64,000 bases of DNA from JAAEPI01 sp964352625 (GTDB taxonomy: Bacteria; Bacteroidota; Bacteroidia; Cytophagales; Cyclobacteriaceae), in NCBI GenBank assembly GCA_964352625.1, contig CAYGSD010000001.1, positions 62,001 through 126,000 of the forward strand, given 5' to 3'. The notes under the pieces are model-generated. The model did no database searches. It was not told where the DNA came from and was given only the letters and a program-made list of their open reading frames with translations. Numbering within the stretch: position 1 is the first letter of the stretch; each line of letters begins with the position of its first letter. Positions 43,949-52,264 of this stretch are shown here, piece after piece. The position numbers were made by a program, and so were the translations under genes.

Positions 43949-44890
43949 ATGTCTGAGGGGCTTCAATCAACCGACTTTCATTTTCCAAATCTGAAAAGTA
44001 AATACACGGGCAAAGTGCGCGAAGTGTATGACTTTGGGGATAAACTCGCCATGGTTGCCACCGATCGCATCTCAGCTTTTGATGTGGTCCTGCCCCGCCC
44101 TATCCCTCATAAAGGTCAAGTGCTAAACCAAATTGCTGAAATTTTCCTAAAAGCCACTTCTGATATCGTTCCTAATTGGCTGGAGTCAGCGCCTCACCCT
44201 AACGTAAGCATTGGCAAACGCTGCAATCCCTTTCCTGTGGAAATGGTCGTGCGAGGGTATTTGACAGGTCATGCTTGGAGAGAGTACAAATCTGGCAAGC
44301 GAATGATCTGCGGAGTGGCCATGCCAGAAGGTCTCCATGAGCATGATCCGTTTCCTCATCCGATCATTACCCCAACTACCAAAGCGCATGAAGGTCATGA
44401 TGAGGATATATCACGTGAAGAAATTTTGGCGCAAGGATTGGTCTCCGAAAACGATTACATCCTTTTAGAAAAATACACGTTGGCCCTCTTTCAGCGAGGA
44501 ACAGAAATGGCCGCCAAGCAGGGGTTGATTTTGGTGGACACCAAATATGAATTTGGGAAGTACGAAAACCAGATTTTCTTGATTGACGAGGTTCACACGC
44601 CTGATTCTTCGAGATATTTCTATGGCGATACCTACGCCGACCTTCAGAAAAAAGGCCTACCTCAGAAACAACTTTCTAAGGAATTCGTGAGAGAATGGCT
44701 AATAAGTGAAGGCTTTCAGGGTAAAGATGGCCAGCAAATTCCTACCATGACTGATGAAAAAATTGCGTCAATTACGGACAGATATATTGAACTCTTTGAA
44801 AACATCACGGGCCAAAAATTTGTCAAGGACAATTACGACCATAAATTAGCCAATATAAAAACGAGTATAGAACAAGCAATACACCTATGA
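43949..44890 (+). CDS. purC: SAICAR synthase (purine biosynthesis)
   Basis: A 313-residue enzyme of the longer SAICAR synthase type that joins aspartate to CAIR in purine synthesis. It shows KYTGKVREVYDFGDKLAMVATDRISAFDVVLPRPIPHKGQVLNQIAEIFL near the N terminus, EMVVRGYLTGHAWREYKSG, and LILVDTKYEFGK and DSSRYF in the catalytic half. Its stop overlaps the next start as ATGA, placing it in an operon with the STAS, RNase Z and queuosine transporter genes. The ATG at 43949 directly follows a -7 box. Confidence 0.97.
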   Translation: MSEGLQSTDFHFPNLKSKYTGKVREVYDFGDKLAMVATDRISAFDVVLPRPIPHKGQVLNQIAEIFLKATSDIVPNWLESAPHPNVSIGKRCNPFPVEMVVRGYLTGHAWREYKSGKRMICGVAMPEGLHEHDPFPHPIITPTTKAHEGHDEDISREEILAQGLVSENDYILLEKYTLALFQRGTEMAAKQGLILVDTKYEFGKYENQIFLIDEVHTPDSSRYFYGDTYADLQKKGLPQKQLSKEFVREWLISEGFQGKDGQQIPTMTDEKIASITDRYIELFENITGQKFVKDNYDHKLANIKTSIEQAIHL

Positions 44891-45264
44891 GCTTAACATT
44901 AGACAACCACGAGAACTATTCGGTATTCACCATCACGGAAGAAAAGCTTGACAGCACAATAGCTCCTGACGTAAAGACGAAATTCGCAGAGGCTAAAGCC
45001 GCCAACGCCAGATTCGTCATCGTGGATTTGACTCAAGTGAAATACACTGACTCATCAGGGTTGAGTGCATTGCTTGTTGGCAATAGAACCTTCAGCGAAG
45101 CAGGATGCTTCGTCCTATTTGGTATTCAAGAGCATGTGGAGAAATTGATCAAGATCAGTATGCTCGACAAAGTGCTTACTATTCTCCCAACCAAGGAAGA
45201 AGCAGTTGATTTCGTATTCATGACCTCTCTCGAAAAAGAGATGGGTGATGGCGAAGGAGAATAA
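44887..45264 (+). CDS. STAS-domain protein (anti-sigma-factor-antagonist type)
   Basis: A 125-residue single STAS domain. FVIVDLTQVKYTDSSGLSALLVGNRTF contains the conserved Ser-Ser-Gly where SpoIIAA-type proteins are phosphorylated. Such proteins switch partners with a kinase/anti-sigma factor. No kinase gene is near, so the partner is unknown. It overlaps the purC stop by four bases and its own TAA abuts the GTG start of RNase Z. The final acidic tail (LEKEMGDGEGE) is probably disordered. Confidence 0.88.
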   Translation: MSLTLDNHENYSVFTITEEKLDSTIAPDVKTKFAEAKAANARFVIVDLTQVKYTDSSGLSALLVGNRTFSEAGCFVLFGIQEHVEKLIKISMLDKVLTILPTKEEAVDFVFMTSLEKEMGDGEGE

Positions 45265-46176
45265 GTGGAGCTCCTCGTTTTAGGATCCAACTCAGCGGCG
45301 TTTGCTTATGGCAGGCACCATACAGCCCAGATTCTAAAAACGGAGAACAAATACTTCCTCATCGATTGCGGTGAAGGCACGCAAATCCAGATAAGAAAAT
45401 ACAAGGTCAAACTTTCAAGGATCAACTGTATCCTTATTTCTCACCTGCATGGCGATCATTACCTCGGGCTTACTGGCCTGCTGAATACCATGCACTTGTT
45501 TGGGAGGGAATCCAAACTAAAAGTCATCGGCCCTCCGGGGTTGCGCGAAGTTTTGACCCTACAATTTCGGTTGTCTCAAACCACCCTGACCTACCCGATA
45601 GAATTTACCGAATGGGTGCCCAATGAAGTGCAGACCGTCTATGAGGATTCGAAGTTGACCGTTGAGACCATTCCTCTTGATCATAAAATTGATTGCAGTG
45701 GGTATCTCTTCAGAGAAAAGCCAAAACAAAAAAAAATAGACAGGGAGAGAATCCCTCAACAATTAGCGCCTGCTCATATTGGCAAACTCAAACGAGGCGA
45801 GGACATACTGAATGAAGATGGGACAATCAGACACAAGAGTTCAGATGTTACACTAGCAGCCCCTCCCTCTTACAGCTATGCTTTCTGTTCAGACACCAAG
45901 TATATGCCTTCACTTGCCGAAAAATTGAAGGGCGTGGACATGATTTACCACGAGTCTTCATTTCTTGAAGAAATGGCAGAACGCGCTACTTTGACCAGAC
46001 ATTCCACTGCCAAACAAGCCGCAACGGTGGCAAGAGAAGCAGGCGCAAAGCAGCTTCTTCTTGGTCATTTCTCAAGTCGATACAGTGCGCTTGATGAATT
46101 CTTAACCGAGGCTAGGGAATTTTTTGAAAATACCCAACTTGCCATTGAAGGCGGAGTATTTAAAATAGGCGGATGA
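45265..46176 (+). CDS. rnz: Ribonuclease Z (tRNA 3' processing)
   Basis: A 303-residue metallo-beta-lactamase-fold enzyme that cuts tRNA precursors after the discriminator base. The zinc motif HLHGDH is at 60-65, followed by GLTGLLNTMHLFGR; FCSDTKY and the late HSTAKQAA and LGHFSSRY complete the family pattern. The start is a GTG directly after the preceding TAA; no ATG precedes the conserved LLVLGSNSA. In this genome the tRNA-Glu lacks an encoded CCA, consistent with a need for RNase Z. Its stop overlaps the next gene as ATGA. Confidence 0.95.
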   Translation: MELLVLGSNSAAFAYGRHHTAQILKTENKYFLIDCGEGTQIQIRKYKVKLSRINCILISHLHGDHYLGLTGLLNTMHLFGRESKLKVIGPPGLREVLTLQFRLSQTTLTYPIEFTEWVPNEVQTVYEDSKLTVETIPLDHKIDCSGYLFREKPKQKKIDRERIPQQLAPAHIGKLKRGEDILNEDGTIRHKSSDVTLAAPPSYSYAFCSDTKYMPSLAEKLKGVDMIYHESSFLEEMAERATLTRHSTAKQAATVAREAGAKQLLLGHFSSRYSALDEFLTEAREFFENTQLAIEGGVFKIGG

Positions 46177-46949
46177 ACTTTTCGAAAAAACAAAAGCTCT
46201 TTGTTCTCTTGATAGGCATATTCCTCACTAATGCGTTGTTGGCCGAGCTTATTGGCGTTAAAATTTTTTCCGGCGAAACAACCCTGGGAATAAACCCCGC
46301 TCAAATTCCGCTTATTGGTGACATGACGCTTGATTTCAATCTCACAGCTGGCGTCATTCTGTGGCCTGTCGTTTTTATCACCACGGATATCATCAACGAA
46401 TACTTCGGAAAGAAGGGAGTAAAACGGATCAGCTACCTCACGGTCGGATGCATATCGTTTGCTTTTCTTGCTATCACCGTCATCACCGCACTGCCTCCCG
46501 CCCAGTTTTGGTTAGATGTCAATTCCACCACTCCAACAGGAGAAACTTTCGACATTAACTATGCTTTTAGTAAAATCTACCGGCAAGGTGGCGGCATAAT
46601 AGTGGGCTCCTTAGTGGCTTTCTTGATAGGGCAACTGCTGGATGTCATCGTTTTCCAAAAACTCAAACGGATAACCGGGGAAAAGAAAGTGTGGTTGCGA
46701 GCCACAGGCTCCACATTGGTCTCTCAACTGGTAGACAGTTTTGTCGTTCTTTTTATTGCTTTTTACTTTTTGGCTCCAGCCGAAAGTCGTTGGTCTGTGG
46801 AGCAGGTAACATCAGTCGGGATTATTAACTACATCTACAAGTTTGCAGTGGCAATACTGCTGACTCCTGTCATTTACTTAGCACACTATCTTATTGATAG
46901 ATACCTTGGCAGTGAGGCTAAAATGGTCAAGGAAGAGGCCATGAAATAA
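46173..46949 (+). CDS. Queuosine precursor transporter (YhhQ/VUT family)
   Basis: A 258-residue membrane protein with about six hydrophobic segments. LITNIFLTNALLAE-type start (FVLLIGIFLTNALLAELIGVKIF), VFITTDIINEYFGKKGVKRI and VSQLVDSFVVLFIAFYF are the typical motifs of the YhhQ/vitamin uptake-like family that imports 7-cyano-7-deazaguanine or related queuosine precursors. It is coupled to rnz by an ATGA overlap, so two tRNA-related functions share a transcript. Confidence 0.92.
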   Translation: MNFSKKQKLFVLLIGIFLTNALLAELIGVKIFSGETTLGINPAQIPLIGDMTLDFNLTAGVILWPVVFITTDIINEYFGKKGVKRISYLTVGCISFAFLAITVITALPPAQFWLDVNSTTPTGETFDINYAFSKIYRQGGGIIVGSLVAFLIGQLLDVIVFQKLKRITGEKKVWLRATGSTLVSQLVDSFVVLFIAFYFLAPAESRWSVEQVTSVGIINYIYKFAVAILLTPVIYLAHYLIDRYLGSEAKMVKEEAMK

Positions 46950-46981
46950 AAAAGGGAATCCAAACTGAATCCCCTTTCCTA
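46949..46981. terminator. Hairpin between convergent genes
   Basis: AAAGGGAAT and ATCCCCTTT pair with one mismatch, flanked by A-rich and T/C-rich sequence. It lies between the convergent transporter and small lipoprotein genes and may serve both. Confidence 0.5.
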
Positions 46982-47000
46982 TTTAAAATAATCAGTTAAT

Positions 47001-47327
47001 TCAGTTCCCTGCTTGTTTTACCAAGTCTGCGGAAAGCTTCACTAAAACCTGAACATCCTCAGTGCCAAATGAACAAGCATCATCAACTACTGCCGCAGCA
47101 GCTGAATTACAATCTGTACCACTACAATCGTACCTGTTTCCATTCCATTTGTAATAGCACTTGGCAGATGTACAACAAGTCTCCAAATCCTTTCCAGAAT
47201 CACAGTAATCACTTGTTGTAGTACAATTTGGCGTCACTGCATCGGCAGCACCACATCCTGGTAATGACAAGCCAATAACAATGGTAAGGACAAAACCAAA
47301 AGCCAGTTGAACAATGTTTCTTTTCAT
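47001..47327 (-). CDS. Small cysteine-rich lipoprotein, unknown function
   Basis: A 108-residue protein with signal IVIGLSLPGC (lipid Cys about 25). The mature part carries nine further cysteines, including pairs CTTTSDYC, ETCCTSAKC and YDCSGTDC, suggesting a disulfide-bonded small domain on the cell surface or in the periplasm. The C terminus (DVQVLVKLSADLVKQAGN) is a short helix. I do not recognise a family. It lies between the queuosine transporter (convergent) and the SulP gene. Confidence 0.7.
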   Translation of the reverse strand: MKRNIVQLAFGFVLTIVIGLSLPGCGAADAVTPNCTTTSDYCDSGKDLETCCTSAKCYYKWNGNRYDCSGTDCNSAAAAVVDDACSFGTEDVQVLVKLSADLVKQAGN

Positions 47328-47420
47328 AGTTTCGATGATTTTAATTTGTCCCTAAATCTCTACAATATTATTCTCATAATCTATCCCCCTAAAGGGGTAT
47401 TTACTTATTGAGGTAGTCGC

Positions 47421-48998
47421 CTAATCTTCTATCACTACCTTCTCCAGTTTGGCTTGTGGATTTTCATCGAACCTATTCCCTCTTCCCACTACTTCAAATT
47501 TTATATTTCTGTTGGGTGCTCCTAATTCGAAATCATCTATGATCTCAAGAACATCTGGATGCATGTACTTTGTGTTTTTAATGTCCAGAATCAGATGCGT
47601 ACCTTCAGGCATATTATTGAGCGTTTGCTGTATGCTCGCCTTATTTAGGAACGTCACCTCTTGGGACATTTCGATAGTCACAGGCTTACCCACCTCATAA
47701 GAATTAGGATCGAAGTGATAAGGCGTTTTAAAGTTATTCCACAAGATATGCATGATGCCTACCACCAAACCAAGTCCCACGCCTATCAGCAAATCGGTGA
47801 ATATCAGCCCCAGAATGGTCACGAAAAAAGGAATGTACTGTCCCGGACCCTTTCTGAGCATTTCCTTAAATAGAGAAGGTTTCGCCAGTTTATAGCCTAC
47901 GACCAATAATATAGCAGCCAAACTGGCAAGTGGAATCAAATTCAGCACCTGAGGGATGACCATAATGGAGGCTAAAAGTAAAACCCCATGGAGGATGGCC
48001 GACAGCTTCGTTTTCCCACCGGTTTGAATATTGGCTGAACTACGGACAATTACCTGAGTCACAGGCAAGCCTCCTATCAAACCTGACAGCATATTGCCTG
48101 TCCCCTGAGCATACAGCTCTCGGTTAGTTGGAGTCACCCGCTTCTGAGGGTCTAGTTTGTCCGTCGCTTCTACACATAAAAGCGTTTCAAGACTGGCGAC
48201 AATTGCAATGGTCACGGCTACCACATACAGCTCCGTATTGCCTATTTGTGAAAAATCAGGTAGCGTAAACTGACTCAAAAAACCCGATAAACTGGCAGCC
48301 ACAGGAATGTCTACCTCATGCTCGTGGGTTAGTGCCCAATATCCTTGATTGCCTTCAAGGACATTTATCAAAATACCCGCAATCACCGCGAAGAGAGCCC
48401 CGGGTACTACTTTGAAAAATCCATATTTTTTAGTGAAGGGCTGCTCCCATAAGATCAGAATGGCAAGTGACACAAAGGCTATCAATACTGCTCCTGGAGT
48501 GATATAATCCACCATTACGCTGAGCTCACTTAATGTAGTCTGACCATCCGGCTGGATAAAGCTCATATCCCCTTCGGGATCGGCATCATAGCCAAAGGCA
48601 TGAGGAATCTGCTTGAGAATGATGATAATACCAATTCCTGAAAGCATCCCTTTGATCACGGCATTCGGGAAATAATAAGCGATAATTCCTGCCCTGGCGA
48701 TACCTAGAACAATCTGAAGTGCACCAGCAAGCACCACCGCCAAAAGAAATGCCTCATATCCAAATTGCTGAATAGCTGGAAGTACGATGGCCACCAAGCC
48801 AGCCGCCGGCCCACTGACTCCAAGTGAAGAGCCACTAAGAGAGCCAACCACAATACCGCCGATGAAGCCGGCAATGATACCCGAGAAAAGAGGTGCTCCA
48901 GAGGCTAAAGCGATACCAAGACAAAGAGGAAGTGCTACTAAGAAAACTACCAAACTAGCTGGTAGGTCATTTTTTAAGTTTTTAAAACTTGAATTCAT
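47421..48998 (-). CDS. SulP-family anion (bicarbonate/sulfate) transporter with STAS domain
   Basis: A 525-residue protein from the ATG at 48998. The transmembrane part shows SulP motifs: LKNDLPASLVVFLVALPLCLGIALASGAPLFSGIIAGFIGG, SGPAAGLVAIV, and ETLLCVEATDKL-DPQKRVTPTNRELYAQGTGNMLSGLIGGLPVTQVIVRSS. The C-terminal STAS-like domain (about 440-525) contains LILDIKNTKYMHPDVLEIIDDF. Bacterial relatives of this branch transport bicarbonate or sulfate with sodium or protons. No carbonic anhydrase gene is adjacent, so the substrate is open. Confidence 0.92.
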   Translation of the reverse strand: MNSSFKNLKNDLPASLVVFLVALPLCLGIALASGAPLFSGIIAGFIGGIVVGSLSGSSLGVSGPAAGLVAIVLPAIQQFGYEAFLLAVVLAGALQIVLGIARAGIIAYYFPNAVIKGMLSGIGIIIILKQIPHAFGYDADPEGDMSFIQPDGQTTLSELSVMVDYITPGAVLIAFVSLAILILWEQPFTKKYGFFKVVPGALFAVIAGILINVLEGNQGYWALTHEHEVDIPVAASLSGFLSQFTLPDFSQIGNTELYVVAVTIAIVASLETLLCVEATDKLDPQKRVTPTNRELYAQGTGNMLSGLIGGLPVTQVIVRSSANIQTGGKTKLSAILHGVLLLASIMVIPQVLNLIPLASLAAILLVVGYKLAKPSLFKEMLRKGPGQYIPFFVTILGLIFTDLLIGVGLGLVVGIMHILWNNFKTPYHFDPNSYEVGKPVTIEMSQEVTFLNKASIQQTLNNMPEGTHLILDIKNTKYMHPDVLEIIDDFELGAPNRNIKFEVVGRGNRFDENPQAKLEKVVIED

Positions 48999-49071
48999 TT
49001 TAATCAAATTGAGAATGATACAATGGAAAATCGAACACCTAAAGAATCAAGGAGTTCTCCGAAATGAGGAA

Positions 49072-49404
49072 TTAGCTCAATTCCGGCGGTGGTGTATCAA
49101 TCTCTCTGACTGAATCTGGGATAAAATTAAAATGACTGAACCCTGAAGCTAAGTGGCGCGAAAGCAACGACTCACTGCTACTTGATACAGAGAAGATTTC
49201 ATCAAAATCGAAAGCTTCCTTTTCCTTCTCCTTTTCCTTTTTTTCCTCCCCTTCTTCTGCCCCTTCCGCCAATTCCATTGGAACGTGATCCTGAGCTTGC
49301 ACATAAGGAATAAAAGTCTCAGTCAAAAACAACAAGGCAAAACTCAGACAGAACACTGCTCTGATGATTGATAATACTTGTCTCCTCTGGTGATTCTTAT
49401 TCAT
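49072..49404 (-). CDS. Small exported protein of unknown function
   Basis: A 110-residue protein with a signal peptide (RAVFCLSFALLFLTETFIPYVQAQ), then an acidic/lysine-rich low-complexity stretch (EGAEEGEEKKEKEKEKE) and a serine-rich tail. Proteins of this general make-up are found singly in Bacteroidota and are poorly characterised. It lies 73 bases upstream of the SulP ATG on the same strand and could be cotranscribed. The neighbouring DUF2147 gene is divergent. Confidence 0.6.
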   Translation of the reverse strand: MNKNHQRRQVLSIIRAVFCLSFALLFLTETFIPYVQAQDHVPMELAEGAEEGEEKKEKEKEKEAFDFDEIFSVSSSSESLLSRHLASGFSHFNFIPDSVREIDTPPPELS

Positions 49405-49495
49405 AGCAATAAGGCAAAGAAAGTATAAACTATATTAATGAGGTTCATAGTCCACTCAAGAGATTTCTCTTTATTTAGTTTCTTAATTTCGTGAA

Positions 49496-49972
49496 ATGAG
49501 AATATTACCCCTTGCAGCACTTCTTCTTCTAATGAACCTCGGTTACAGCCAAGTTTCCATTGCGGACAAAACATGTGTTGGGACTTGGAAGACTGTGGAT
49601 GATGAAACCGGTCGCACCAAATCAAAAGTACAAATTGTCGAAAAAGGTGGCAAGTACTTCGGAACCATCATAGAACTTCTTGATCCTGAAACGCTCAAGG
49701 ATAGCGGAGTAGACACATTCGAAGAGGTCGTTTGTGACGAATGTCCAAAAGATAGAGGCAAAGATCAACCAGTTATCGGGCTGACTATCATTTGGGACAT
49801 GAAGCAAGAGTCCGATCGCTGGGCGGATGGCGAAATCATGGATCCGGAGAACGGGAAAATCTATGGGTGCTCCCTGTGGTTAGATGAAGACGACCCGAAA
49901 GGCAACACACTCAAAGTTCGTGGATGGCTGGCCTTTTTCTACAGAACACAAACTTGGTATAGGGTGAATTAG
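49496..49972 (+). CDS. DUF2147-domain exported protein
   Basis: A 158-residue protein with signal peptide (LPLAALLLLMNLGYSQ). The mature domain shows the DUF2147 pattern: VGTWKTVDDETGRTKSKVQIVEKGGKYFGTIIELL, VIGLTIIWDMK, ADGEIMDPENGKIYGCSLWLDEDDPKGNTLKVRGWLAFFYRTQTWYRV. This is a small lipocalin-like beta barrel in periplasmic proteins of unknown function. It is a single gene, with the small RNA gene transcribed toward its 3' end. Confidence 0.9.
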   Translation: MRILPLAALLLLMNLGYSQVSIADKTCVGTWKTVDDETGRTKSKVQIVEKGGKYFGTIIELLDPETLKDSGVDTFEEVVCDECPKDRGKDQPVIGLTIIWDMKQESDRWADGEIMDPENGKIYGCSLWLDEDDPKGNTLKVRGWLAFFYRTQTWYRVN

Positions 49973-50005
49973 AGCGGGCTTTGCGCAAAGATTCAATTGA
50001 GAAGT

Positions 50006-50038
50006 AAAAAAAGAGCCTTGATCTCCCCAGATCAAGGC
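50006..50038 (-). terminator. Terminator of the small RNA
   Basis: GCCTTGATCT (50015-50024) pairs perfectly with AGATCAAGGC (50029-50038), loop CCCC/GGGG, with seven T on the minus strand (50006-50012). The T run shows that the strand is minus. Confidence 0.88.
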
Positions 50039-50123
50039 CCAATAAACAACATTAACCCAAAAATAGCTGAAGGCATGGTCTCGAACCATCTAGTCCCCTG
50101 CTGGTGACTCCAGTATGAATTTG
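50006..50123 (-). ncRNA. Probable small structured RNA, about 118 nt
   Basis: On the minus strand a full promoter (TTG, 19 bases, TACTTTTG) is followed about 7 bases later by a non-coding segment and a strong terminator. Between them lie two short hairpins, CTGG-5-CCAG (50101-50113) and ATGGT-5-ACCAT (50075-50089), and an unpaired stretch rich in T and G (about 50042-50070). The terminator is a perfect 10-bp stem with a T run (50006-50038). No reading frame of the family type is present, and both neighbouring protein genes are on the plus strand. The T-arm-like hairpin (GGTTCGA) is not part of a tRNA. Known Bacteroidota RNA families such as Flavo-1 are candidates; I cannot confirm which, if any. 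Confidence 0.65.
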
Positions 50124-50129
50124 ACAATA

Positions 50130-50159
50130 CAAAAGTATATTTGCTGATATTCTATTCAA
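50130..50159 (-). promoter_or_regulatory. Promoter of the small RNA
   Basis: Minus strand TTG (50159-50157), 19-base spacer, TACTTTTG (50137-50130). Both boxes match the Bacteroidota major sigma factor consensus exactly. It is the best promoter in the window. Confidence 0.75.
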
Positions 50160-50239
50160 TGAACTTGGTAATTATTTACAGATTAAGTAATTATGAAAGC
50201 AATTGATGAAAAAAAGTTAACGCAAACCTTACCGAACCA

Positions 50240-50707
50240 GTGAAAAATTACGAAATCGACAATGTGGATCTCAAGATTCTCAATATCCTGAAAGAGGATG
50301 CAAAAAAACCCTACACCGAGGTAGCCAAGAAAGTGTTTGTTTCTCCAGGTACTGTTCATGTGAGAATGAAAAAGATGGAGGAAATGGGTGTTGTAACTGG
50401 CACCTCTCTCAAAGTGGATTATGCCAAACTTGGTTATGACATCACCTGCTTTTTAGGAATATTCCTAGAAAAAAGCTCCTTGTACGATGAGGTCGTAGAG
50501 AAGCTCAAAGAAGTGGATGAGATCGTAACCATACGCTACACCACGGGTAACTATAACATTTTCGCAAAGATTCACTGTAGAGACACGCGACATTTAAGAG
50601 ACATCTTGCACGATAAAATTCAACAAATTGACGGAATCGAAAGTACCGAGACTTTCATCTCTCTTGATACAAGTGTCAATAAACACCTTGATTTTAGCCA
50701 AACATAG
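50240..50707 (+). CDS. Lrp/AsnC-family transcriptional regulator
   Basis: A 155-residue protein with an N-terminal helix-turn-helix (about 5-50: VDLKILNILKEDAKKPYTEVAKKVFVSPGTVHVRMKKMEEMGVV) and a C-terminal RAM ligand-binding domain (about 65-150: ITCFLGIFLEKSSLYDEVVEKLKEVDEIVTIRYTTGNYNIFAKIHCRD). Such regulators sense amino acids. The start appears to be GTG at 50240, since no in-frame ATG precedes the HTH. It is divergent from the small RNA and is followed by sufB with its own promoter. Confidence 0.93.
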   Translation: MKNYEIDNVDLKILNILKEDAKKPYTEVAKKVFVSPGTVHVRMKKMEEMGVVTGTSLKVDYAKLGYDITCFLGIFLEKSSLYDEVVEKLKEVDEIVTIRYTTGNYNIFAKIHCRDTRHLRDILHDKIQQIDGIESTETFISLDTSVNKHLDFSQT

Positions 50708-50753
50708 TCAGCCAAGGAACTTATTCTTATTTAGAATTGATATGGATAAGAAC

Positions 50754-50761
50754 TACCTTTG
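50754..50761 (+). promoter_or_regulatory. -7 promoter box of the suf operon
   Basis: TACCTTTG matches TAnnTTTG and ends five bases before the sufB ATG (TTTGCGGCAATG). The -33 region has TTTAG, a weak match. The transcript would be nearly leaderless. Confidence 0.5.
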
Positions 50762-50766
50762 CGGCA

Positions 50767-52218
50767 ATGAACGACGATCAGATTTTAGAGGAGTTTACCT
50801 CCAAAGAATATGAGCACGGATGGTCCGTGGATTTTGAGACAGATGAGGCTCCAGAAGGCCTCAGCGAGGATATTGTCCGATTTATTTCAGCTAAAAAAGA
50901 AGAGCCGGAATGGTTACTCGAATGGCGACTCAAGGCCTACCGTGGATGGGTTGAAATGAAAGAGCCGGATTGGGCCAATATTGGTTATCCGAAAATCGAT
51001 TATCAATCAATAAAATATTATTCAGCACCAAAGCAGGATTCCAAGCCTAAAAGTTTGGATGAAGTGGATCCTGAGTTGCTGAAAACTTTTGAGAAGCTGG
51101 GTATTTCACTTACAGAACAAGAACGCCTTACCGGGGTTACAAATGTTGCTGTGGATGCGATTATTGATTCAGTTTCTGTTGCCACGACTTTCAAAGACAC
51201 CCTCGGCAAGCTCGGCATCATCTTCTGCTCATTTAGTGAAGCAGTTGAAAATCATCCTGAGCTGATTAAAAAATATTTAGGTTCAGTTGTGCCGATGACG
51301 GACAACTATTTTGCAGCGCTAAACTCTGCTGTATTTTCGGACGGATCATTTTGCTACATCCCTAAGGGAGTGAGATGCCCAATGGAACTTTCGACGTATT
51401 TCAGAATCAATGCCGCCAACACGGGACAGTTCGAAAGAACATTAATCGTGGCAGAAGACGATTCGTATGTCAGCTACCTCGAAGGTTGTACGGCACCCAT
51501 GAGAGATGAAAATCAGCTGCATGCTGCTGTGGTAGAAATCTACGCAGCTAAGAATGCCGAAGTGAAATACTCCACCGTGCAAAACTGGTATCCTGGAGAT
51601 AAAAACGGAAAAGGTGGGATTTACAATTTCGTTACGAAGAGAGGAATTTGTGCAGGAGATCATTCTAAGATTTCTTGGACACAAGTGGAGACCGGCTCAG
51701 CAGTGACTTGGAAGTATCCTTCGTGCATTTTAAAGGGAGATTACTCGAGTGGTGAATTCTATTCAGTGGCCGTAACCAACAATTACCAGCAAGCAGATAC
51801 TGGATCTAAAATGATCCATATTGGCAAGAATACTCGCTCTAGAATTGTTTCCAAAGGCATATCAGCGGGACACTCTCAAAACAGCTACCGAGGACAGGTT
51901 CATATTATGAAGCGTGCCGAGAATGCTCGTAATTTCTCGCAATGTGATTCTTTACTGATGGGAGACCAATGTGGAGCGCATACTTTCCCATACATTGATG
52001 TGGAAAATAAAACCTCGCAAATCGAGCACGAGGCTACAACTTCTAAAATCGGAGAAGATCAAATTTTCTACTGTCAGCAGAGAGGCCTGGACGAAGAAAG
52101 TGCTGTTGCACTCATCGTCAATGGTTTTGCCAAGGAGGTGATGAACAAACTCCCAATGGAATTTGCTGTAGAAGCTCAAAAACTTTTAGCGCTAACTCTT
52201 GAAGGGTCAGTTGGTTAG
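50767..52218 (+). CDS. sufB: Fe-S cluster assembly scaffold SufB
   Basis: A 483-residue SufB from the ATG at 50767; a longer frame starting at a TTG upstream would run through the promoter. It shows VTNVAVDAIIDSVSVATTF, SDGSFCYIPKGVRCPMELSTYFRINAANTGQFERTLIVAEDDSYVSYLEGCTAPMRDENQLHAAVVEIYAAKNAEVKYSTVQNWYPGD and the late RNFSQCDSLLMGDQCGAHTFPYIDV with conserved cysteines, ending LTLEGSVG. It forms the SufBC2D complex that builds Fe-S clusters. It opens the operon sufB, S23 gene, sufC, sufD, sufS, sufE, MIP18-like gene. Confidence 0.98.
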   Translation: MNDDQILEEFTSKEYEHGWSVDFETDEAPEGLSEDIVRFISAKKEEPEWLLEWRLKAYRGWVEMKEPDWANIGYPKIDYQSIKYYSAPKQDSKPKSLDEVDPELLKTFEKLGISLTEQERLTGVTNVAVDAIIDSVSVATTFKDTLGKLGIIFCSFSEAVENHPELIKKYLGSVVPMTDNYFAALNSAVFSDGSFCYIPKGVRCPMELSTYFRINAANTGQFERTLIVAEDDSYVSYLEGCTAPMRDENQLHAAVVEIYAAKNAEVKYSTVQNWYPGDKNGKGGIYNFVTKRGICAGDHSKISWTQVETGSAVTWKYPSCILKGDYSSGEFYSVAVTNNYQQADTGSKMIHIGKNTRSRIVSKGISAGHSQNSYRGQVHIMKRAENARNFSQCDSLLMGDQCGAHTFPYIDVENKTSQIEHEATTSKIGEDQIFYCQQRGLDEESAVALIVNGFAKEVMNKLPMEFAVEAQKLLALTLEGSVG

Positions 52219-52264
52219 ACATCAGTTACTTAGTGAACAGTTATTAGAAGTCAGTACTCAAAAA
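52219..52264. repeat. Degenerate CAGTTA/ACTGAT-type repeat, left flank of the S23 gene
   Basis: Between sufB and the four-helix gene, short variants of CAGTTA, AACAGTTA and AGTCAGTA recur. A similar sequence with ACTGAACACTGAT and AACTGGTTACTAC lies on the right side (52605-52634). Confidence 0.4.

Noticed and set aside
50075..50089. T-arm-like hairpin (GGTTCGA) suggesting a tRNA gene
   Set aside because: No acceptor stem, D arm or anticodon arm can be drawn around it; treated as part of the small RNA.
52199..52264. Longer start for the four-helix gene
   Set aside because: The extra residues overlap the end of sufB and the repeat-like flank; the conserved domain begins at the ATG at 52265.
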